Assembly: GCA_003956705.1 (NCBI GenBank)
Contig: QZCP01000333.1
Coordinates: 23,154 to 49,151, forward strand
From: Brevipalpus yothersi
Taxonomy: Eukaryota > Arthropoda > Arachnida > Trombidiformes > Tenuipalpidae
Length of the DNA stretch: 25,998 nucleotides
Direction: 5' to 3'
Shown here: positions 20,594-25,998 of the stretch, piece after piece
Position numbering within the stretch: the stretch's first letter is position 1
How the letters are laid out: each line of letters opens with the position of its first letter
Program-made: the position numbers and the translations under genes
The notes under the pieces: generated by a model
What the model was told of the DNA's origin: nothing
The model's database searches: none
The model's input: only the letters and a program-made list of their open reading frames with translations

Positions 20594-21879
20594 ATGGACG
20601 GCGATGAAACTCAATTGTCCACCAATTTAGGTGAAAATCTTGATCATGCCCTCGAATATTATCAAGATTTGGAGGATTCTGATCTTTCACCGAATGATGA
20701 TAAATATCAGGTAAACATACATTTCATGTTTATGATTGTAGAGATTCTCGTTCTTTATTGAGAAGATGTGAATAATGAATATTTCTTATCGAATTCAGGA
20801 AAAGGTTAAGAAAGCTATCAATCTGTTAGAAAAAGCCACCGAGATGGTAAATAAATTGGAATTGTTCAGTGTCAATGAAACGATAGATGATGTAACCACC
20901 AGAAGCGTCCGATACTTGTTACTTCCAGCTTTGTTGGGCTATTTTTCCTCTAAACTTCAGAGCAAGTCGAGAAAAGACGTCATCCAAATTACAGAAATAT
21001 ATTATAAAGATTTTCTTAAGCGAGCTCGCTCTTACGAAGTATGTCCTGTTGATTACGATCTTGATGACCAAGATCAGGAAACCACAGAGGATGGCGATTC
21101 TGAGAAGCAAGCGAAGATGAATAGTTCGAAACCTGATCTTGAATCAATGGCCAGAGATCGAGATCGTAAAATTCAAACTTATCGAGCGCAAAAAGAATTG
21201 CAAAATCAATTAGACACCTTGCAGACTATCGTCAATTCTTCGAAAGAAGATGTCAGTGAAGAGAAGCTGAGAGAATTCTATATTCTACTCCTCAAGAGAT
21301 GGGTTGGATTAGCTATCGAAGAGCTGAAAAGTATTAAGAGAGAGAAAGAGATTCTCCGACACATGGAGCGACCAATCCAGAGGAAAGAAAATGCATCCAA
21401 AAAGCAACCCTTCAAACCATTCATTATCACCAGATCAGAGTTACAAAAGCAAGTCTATGGATTAGGATATCCTAGTGTTCCAACAGTGACGATTGAAGAG
21501 TTCATCAATACAAAAATCAGTGAAGGATCATTGTCAGAAGCCCAGCCTGGGTGAGTAACGGACGTAATTTTTTGATTAGTTGACTTGAATGAAGTTAATT
21601 TTTCATTCATCTACTCCCTATCAGTCAGGTCAATAGTTTGATGGAATGGGCCAAGAACCCTGACCTCAAGAGACAACAAGAGGAGGAAGATGATGAACGA
21701 AAAGAGAAAGAAGCAGAGAAGGAAGACCATGAATCACTACGGAGAGCTCGAGAATGGGATGAATTCAAAGACGGTTAGTAATCCTCTGTCCTTGTGTTTC
21801 TCCCATCAATTAATAAAAACCCATCTTTGCCCTAACAGAAAATAAGCGAGGCTGGGGAAATCGTCATAACCGAAGCTAA
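20594..21879 (+). CDS. IGBP1: IGBP1 / alpha4 / TAP42, PP2A-associated regulator
   Basis: Exons 20594-20710, 20799-21550, 21625-21773 and 21839-21879 give 352 residues, close to the 339 of the human protein. Alpha4/Tap42 binds and protects the catalytic subunits of PP2A-type phosphatases and links them to TOR signalling in the cytoplasm. Diagnostic blocks are RSVRYLLLPALLGYF in the N-terminal helical TPR-like domain, LREFYILLLKRWVGLAIEEL, KPFIITRSELQKQVYGLGYP, and the C-terminal RAREWDEFKDENKRGWGNRH, which matches the family's conserved end. The acidic/basic run before it (EEEDDERKEKEAEKED) is normal for the family. The start at 20594 is the first ATG in frame; the upstream open frame has only non-ATG codons. 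Confidence 0.93.
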
Positions 21880-22461
21880 AGTGAACTGAAATAGAGCATC
21901 CTGTTCCTCTTTCTCTATGTTCCCACTGTTTTTCCCTTATCATTATTTTTTTCTTTCTTTCTTCATTTCCGAGATTAAAAGTGAGTGTGTATGTTAGTAA
22001 ATGTTTCAATATTTCATATTTATATATATATATATATAAATTTGGCAAGACTACATATTTAAAAAATAATTAGTTTTATGATTAAAAAAAATCTCATCCA
22101 TCAAATTGAATCGTGTTCTCGGATCGAAAAAGATTACATCACATCACCGTCGAATTGTGTGATCAAAGAATACCAGCTTTGCTGCCTTCAGGGCATCTTT
22201 CTTCCAAAACAAGGTGAAACCTGTTTCCATCATTGACGATCTCAGCCCATGAAAGGAAAGTAAAAATCATTTTGAAATTCATTTGATCTTCACACCACCG
22301 AGAGGGGGTTATTCTGAATTCTCATAGGCAGTGTAATTTATACAACTGTCATCAAATTTGATCTTTGAGGTGATTTCCGGCAGCTCAATTCGCGGTGTGT
22401 AGTTTATACCATACAAAATCTGTGGACCGACATTCTTCCGAACAAAGAGATTCGCGTGATT
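21880..22461. other. Intergenic stretch between IGBP1 and the CLIP protease
   Basis: AT-rich, with a (TA)n tract at 22021-22038 and an ATTAAA hexamer near 21975 that may serve IGBP1. One 29-codon minus-strand small ORF lies at 22144-22233 (see findings). The protease promoter is probably within the last 200 bases. Confidence 0.5.
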
Positions 22462-24050
22462 ATGCAATCCTCTCGAGCGATCATTTTTTTGTGCTTCATT
22501 CTGATTCTTCAAGGAGTTTCAAGTCAAAGTAAGTAGCGCTCAAAATCTGCAAGACTCCATTCGACTAAAGCTTAGCCTCTATCTTAGTCGTTTTTCCGAA
22601 AGACGAAGAAGATCAGCCAGAATCGCCTAACAATGAAGGAGAAGATTTGGAAACTGTTGGAAAAAAATGTGCAACACCTAAAAAAGAGGTTGGCAAATGC
22701 TTGAAGCTAGATGATTGTAAAAGTCTGAGAGATGAAACCAATTTTGATTATCTGAGAAGAAGTATCTGTGGTTTTTCTGATAACGTTCCAATGCTATGCT
22801 GCCCACAAAGTCGTCTAGGAACACCATCTTCTCCATTCCGGGGTACAACATCCAGTCCACCTGTTGTGATAACTTCAAACCCAATACGGAGAACAAGACC
22901 GACTAGACCCACAATACCATCAAGACCGATCAGACTTTCGACAACTTCGATACCTACAGGGCCGCAATTCGGAACCAGAATTCCTGAACGACAATCATCT
23001 GAATCTAAGGATTTGAGAATGCCCCCTGGATTGCCTAAAGGTTTGTTGAACCACGTTCTGATTTTTGAAAATTGTTCGATAACGGAATAAGTAATACATT
23101 CATTTCAGATTGTGGAAATAGAAATGATGCAAATGACCAGAAAGTTATTGGCGGCCATCCAGCAGAACCGGGATCTTGGCCATGGATGGTAGTTGTTGTT
23201 ATTAAATAGTTTGATGCTCTTTTCCTTTTTTCATTCCACAAAAATGTATCCCTTCATTTTCAGGCGGCTCTTATGCTACGAAATGAAGGAATAAACAGTG
23301 CTCAATGCGGTGCTACTTTGATTACGAATAATGTTGCACTAACAGCAGCTCATTGCGTAGTTACCGATGGAACAGTGAAAGATGCATCGACATATAAGGT
23401 CAGATTAGGCGAGCATAATATTAAGGAAGAGAGCCCAGATGATGCAGTGGTTGATTATGATATAGAATCAATAATTCCACATCCTAATTACAACGATCCA
23501 GGACCTTTTGCAAACGATATTGCTGTATTAAAATTGAAACCTCAGGTAAGAGAATTTTCTCTACCACTAACCCTCATGTAGTGTTATCATCTGAGAATTA
23601 TATGAATATGTATATTTAAACCTTCAGGTTCAATTCAATGGACGTATATCTCCGGTATGTCTGCCCTATGACTCGGATCTTTTTCGATACAAAGATGTGA
23701 CTGGCCGTCAGGCAACGATAACAGGATGGGGACAAACATCTTTCGAGGGAAAATCGAGTGATGTACTACTACAGACTACATTTCGTATTGTTGAAAAAAA
23801 TTGGTGTCAGAGGGCATTTCAGCGATGGGTAAATATCACTGATCTCTACATCTGTGCTGGAAATTCAGACTCAAGTCAAGACTCGTGTAAAGGAGACTCG
23901 GGAGGACCGATGGTGATGTTTGAGCCAAAGAACAAGAGATGGTATCTGATGGGCATAGTATCATTCGGAAGAAATTGTGCAACACCAGGTTTCCCTGGAG
24001 TTTATACTAGAGTTTCGAAACTTTTGAATTGGATTGAAAACAATATTTGA
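22462..24050 (+). CDS. CLIP-domain trypsin-like serine protease (proclotting-enzyme type)
   Basis: Exons 22462-22528, 22588-23040, 23109-23188, 23264-23545 and 23628-24050 join in phase to 434 residues. A signal peptide (MQSSRAIIFLCFILILQGVS) leads to an acidic stretch. The CLIP domain follows with six Cys at 50, 60, 66, 83, 93 and 94, then a Pro/Arg/Thr-rich linker. The S1 domain begins at VIGG after Lys185, so the zymogen would be cut by a trypsin-like enzyme; Cys175 probably keeps the chains joined. The triad is His230 (TAAHC), Asp285 (NDIAVLKL) and Ser385 (GDSGGP). Asp379 in the specificity pocket predicts cleavage after Arg/Lys. CLIP proteases run haemolymph clotting, melanisation and Toll-activating cascades in arthropods. 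The CLIP domain is the best taxonomic hint in the window. All catalytic residues are intact. Confidence 0.93.
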
Positions 24051-24372
24051 TTATTTTTTTCACAAATGGTAATTTACGATGATTTCACACCATTTCTTCT
24101 TCTGGTCTCGAAAAACAATGAATGTAAATTTTCATTTTTTTCTTCATATTTTCTCTTTGGTGGAAGAGTGAAAAAGTTTGGATCGGTTGATGATGTTCGA
24201 TGATATGAGTAGATGCATGCAGTAAAATGATATTCGCGTAGAATTTCAGCCACAATTGCCTGATTAGTAGATTTGATGATGACGATGGAAGGTGAGAAAG
24301 CGCATTCGGTGATGATATATATATATCTTCCAATGAAAATTTTTTTTCTTCTTCTCTAGATGATTTCAAACT
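24051..24372. other. Convergent 3' flank between the protease and YY1
   Basis: Only 322 bases separate the two stop codons, so the 3' UTRs probably overlap or nearly meet. No clear AATAAA is visible on either strand. A (TA)n run of about ten bases lies near 24317. Confidence 0.5.
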
Positions 24373-25182
24373 TTAGTCGAGCAATAAATTAGAGCCTACC
24401 AGAGGTTCATCATCACTTGCCGAGATGACAAAACAATCCGAGATGTTCGGTGAAACAGAGGAAGTTGATGATGGTATGTCTACATTAATTCGTGGCTGCT
24501 GAGAAGCTTTCGCTTTTGCATGGGTCAATATATGGCTCTTAAGATTAGTGGATTGGGCAAACTTTTTTGAACAACCATCAAATGGACATACATACGGTCG
24601 ATCTCCGGTATGAATTCTAACATGAGTTCTTAAATTGAAATCTAAAGAGAAACGTTTTCCACATCCTTCAAATTTACACTGGAATGGCTTCTCTCCAGTA
24701 TGCACTAATTGATGTCTCTTAAGCTTACTCGATTCTACGAACGCTTTACCACACTCTGCACACACATGAACCCTTGGACCATGGGTATGCAAATGTTTTC
24801 TCATAGCACTGTTATCACGAAACATCTTGGTACACCCTTTGTGTGGACAGCTGATTGTTCTTGTATCATCGTCCACCGATGGCTTACGAGGTTTCATTTT
24901 GGCAAGCTCAGCCAATTGTTTTGGATCAGACAAATCGACACCAGGTATACCCTCTTTGGGTATTTTTTTCACACCAGTCATATATTCACTAATATCCAGA
25001 TGAGCTTGCGATTGTTGGGAAGATGATGATGTTAAATTATCATCATCAATTGAAGTCACTATTTCCTCATAATCTGTTCCGGAGGCCCACATGGTGACAC
25101 TGAATTCGCCTTCCAATGTTTTGATTTGAACTTGTTTCTGTTCCCATTTACGCGATGTGCTATTACCGCTGGTTGAATCCAT
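24373..25182 (-). CDS. YY1: YY1 / Pleiohomeotic zinc-finger transcription factor
   Basis: An intronless frame of 269 residues from ATG at 25182. Residues 12-32 (KWEQKQVQIKTLEGEFSVTM) match the conserved YY1 block. Residues about 65-95 (EYMTG...GVDLSDPKQLAELAKM) are the REPO segment that recruits Polycomb proteins. Four C2H2 fingers follow at about 112-134, 141-161, 169-191 and 199-221, nearly identical to human YY1, including RDNSAMRKHLHTHGPRVHVC. YY1/Pho binds GCCAT-core sites and tethers Polycomb or activating complexes. The protein lacks the N-terminal acidic, His-rich and Gly-rich segments of vertebrate YY1 (414 residues) and has a 45-residue Ser-rich tail. An upstream coding exon is possible but not visible; the frame above the ATG translates a CT repeat. 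Confidence 0.94.
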   Translation of the reverse strand: MDSTSGNSTSRKWEQKQVQIKTLEGEFSVTMWASGTDYEEIVTSIDDDNLTSSSSQQSQAHLDISEYMTGVKKIPKEGIPGVDLSDPKQLAELAKMKPRKPSVDDDTRTISCPHKGCTKMFRDNSAMRKHLHTHGPRVHVCAECGKAFVESSKLKRHQLVHTGEKPFQCKFEGCGKRFSLDFNLRTHVRIHTGDRPYVCPFDGCSKKFAQSTNLKSHILTHAKAKASQQPRINVDIPSSTSSVSPNISDCFVISASDDEPLVGSNLLLD

Positions 25183-25637
25183 GTCCAACGAGAGTGAGAG
25201 AGAGAGCGAGAAAAAAAATAGAGACCAAAAAAGAGAGAGAGAGAAAGAAATAATGGAGAGATACACTCACACACTAATTGATCACTATCGTTACAATTTT
25301 AATCAAAAACATTTAATTATCAATATCAGCCACTTTTTTATCGAGAACTTCTTTGTTTTGATTTTTATTTTCACTCTCTCTCAAACATCAAACATCAAAC
25401 ATAAACATTAAGCTTGAAGCTTTTCTTTTTGAATCAAGAAAAAGCTTCAAAAAACTTGAGGCCAACCTGTTCTGCTCACAGATGGCGCCATGAGTATGAA
25501 TACAAATACCAGTGCTGTCATCTGGTGTTGCTAACTAGTTCACTTGAGATGCTTTTGGCTAATTTCTGGACAATCTTTAAAAGGCTGGGTGTCATGCGCA
25601 GTCAGTTTCTTTTCTAACTTAGAGTTTTGAGAGAAAG
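25183..25637. promoter_or_regulatory. Bidirectional promoter between YY1 and the C2H2 gene
   Basis: The two ATGs face away from each other across 455 bases. Next to YY1 is a (GA)n-rich leader (25190-25254). Near the centre, the palindrome ATGGCGCCAT (25482-25491) contains two opposed YY1 core motifs. A CAGATG/CATCTG pair (25479-25484 and 25519-25524) is arranged as inverted repeats. The open frame at 25414-25617 looks like chance. Confidence 0.5.
25190..25254. repeat. Imperfect (GA)n tract in the YY1 leader
   Basis: GA and GAAA units interrupted by short unique sequence, immediately upstream of the YY1 start codon (CT-rich on the transcribed sense strand). Confidence 0.85.
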
Positions 25638-25998
25638 ATGATAGCTTCAAGTTCTAAAACACCTATTATTCACGGAACTATAATCGAAAGGGAAGAATTT
25701 GATTCTCAAAAAGTGAAAGAAAGAGTGAAAGAGGTAGACAACAAATATCCAATCGAATGTGGAACATGTGCGCGATCATTTTCAAGTCGATGCAATTTAA
25801 ATCGTCATCTGCGAGACATCCACAACATTTGTTTACCTGTTAAAAAATTAAATTTTATGTGCCCTGTTTGTTGTATTGGCCATTCAAGTAAGCAAGATTT
25901 TGAATCACATCTTCAATCCCGACATGATATATCGTTGGTCGAAGAAGAGCATCACTTCCAAGGTTTAACCGGTAAGTTTCCTCAAGAGCATATCGATG
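25638..25998 (+). CDS. C2H2 zinc-finger protein, first exon (partial)
   Basis: ATG at 25638 opens a frame of 111 codons that ends at a GTAAGT donor (25972), so the first coding exon is 25638-25971 and the gene continues past the window. A charged N-terminal 45 residues (IEREEFDSQKVKERVKEVDN) leads to two C2H2 fingers, CGTCARSFSSRCNLNRHLRD followed by IH, and CPVCCIGHSSKQDFESHLQS followed by RH. The fingers are separated by a long non-TGEKP linker, which is unlike tandem DNA-binding arrays and common in multi-finger nuclear proteins. Orthology cannot be judged from this fragment. Confidence 0.78.
   Translation, partial: MIASSSKTPIIHGTIIEREEFDSQKVKERVKEVDNKYPIECGTCARSFSSRCNLNRHLRDIHNICLPVKKLNFMCPVCCIGHSSKQDFESHLQSRHDISLVEEEHHFQGLTGKFPQEHID

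Noticed and set aside
25414..25617. 67-codon plus-strand ORF between YY1 and the zinc-finger gene
   Set aside because: Lies in the bidirectional promoter and covers the palindrome; no recognisable protein features.
1..25998. Transposons, CRISPR arrays, tRNA or rRNA genes
   Set aside because: I saw no transposase, reverse transcriptase or integrase motifs, no terminal repeats with target duplications, no spaced direct repeats and no convincing cloverleaf. Scanning by eye could miss short or decayed elements.

Overview
The window is AT-rich eukaryotic nuclear DNA. Its genes have mostly short GT-AG introns and many (GA)n/(CT)n microsatellites. A CLIP-domain trypsin-like protease, a MADF-like DNA-binding protein and a short YY1/Pleiohomeotic orthologue point to an arthropod. 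A mite or a similarly compact, AT-rich chelicerate is my best guess; that is inference, not proof. I saw no convincing transposon, CRISPR array, tRNA or rRNA gene. Gene models are read by eye from conserved peptides, GT/AG sites and codon phase.

Layout. An intronless ribophorin I/OST1 gene (38-1564, +) ends in a repeat-encoded Lys/Glu/Arg tail. A four-exon alpha/beta hydrolase of the DUF1057 type follows (2474-9687, +). Its third intron is about 5.1 kb, and on the opposite strand it holds a probable nested spliced gene of unknown function (7236-8932, -) and a possible small Cys-rich ORF (5678-5932, -). Between the hydrolase and the next gene lie two unplaced coding-like segments (9864-10070 + and 10661-10831 -). 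Next come a small ankyrin-repeat protein (10935-11664, +) and a tandem MADF/SANT-like protein (12019-13666, -). The latter is divergent from RNPC3, the U11/U12 65K protein of the minor spliceosome (14595-15848, +). RNPC3 appears to lack its N-terminal RRM.

A repeat-rich stretch (15849-17307) holds two long (GA)n tracts, an unresolved N and a GC-rich island. After it come a secreted protein with two VWC domains and a Ser/Thr-rich tail (17308-19639, +), the PP2A regulator IGBP1/TAP42 (20594-21879, +) and a CLIP-domain serine protease (22462-24050, +). The protease converges on a YY1-like zinc-finger gene (24373-25182, -). YY1 shares a 455-bp bidirectional promoter with a C2H2 zinc-finger gene that runs off the window (25638 onward, +).

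The genes do not form a pathway; this is ordinary euchromatic gene order. The most unusual points are the nested antisense gene whose apparent 3' splice sites lie in purine microsatellites, the microsatellite-derived OST1 tail, the altered nucleophile elbow of the hydrolase, the RNPC3 without its first RRM, and a palindrome of two YY1 core sites in YY1's own promoter.
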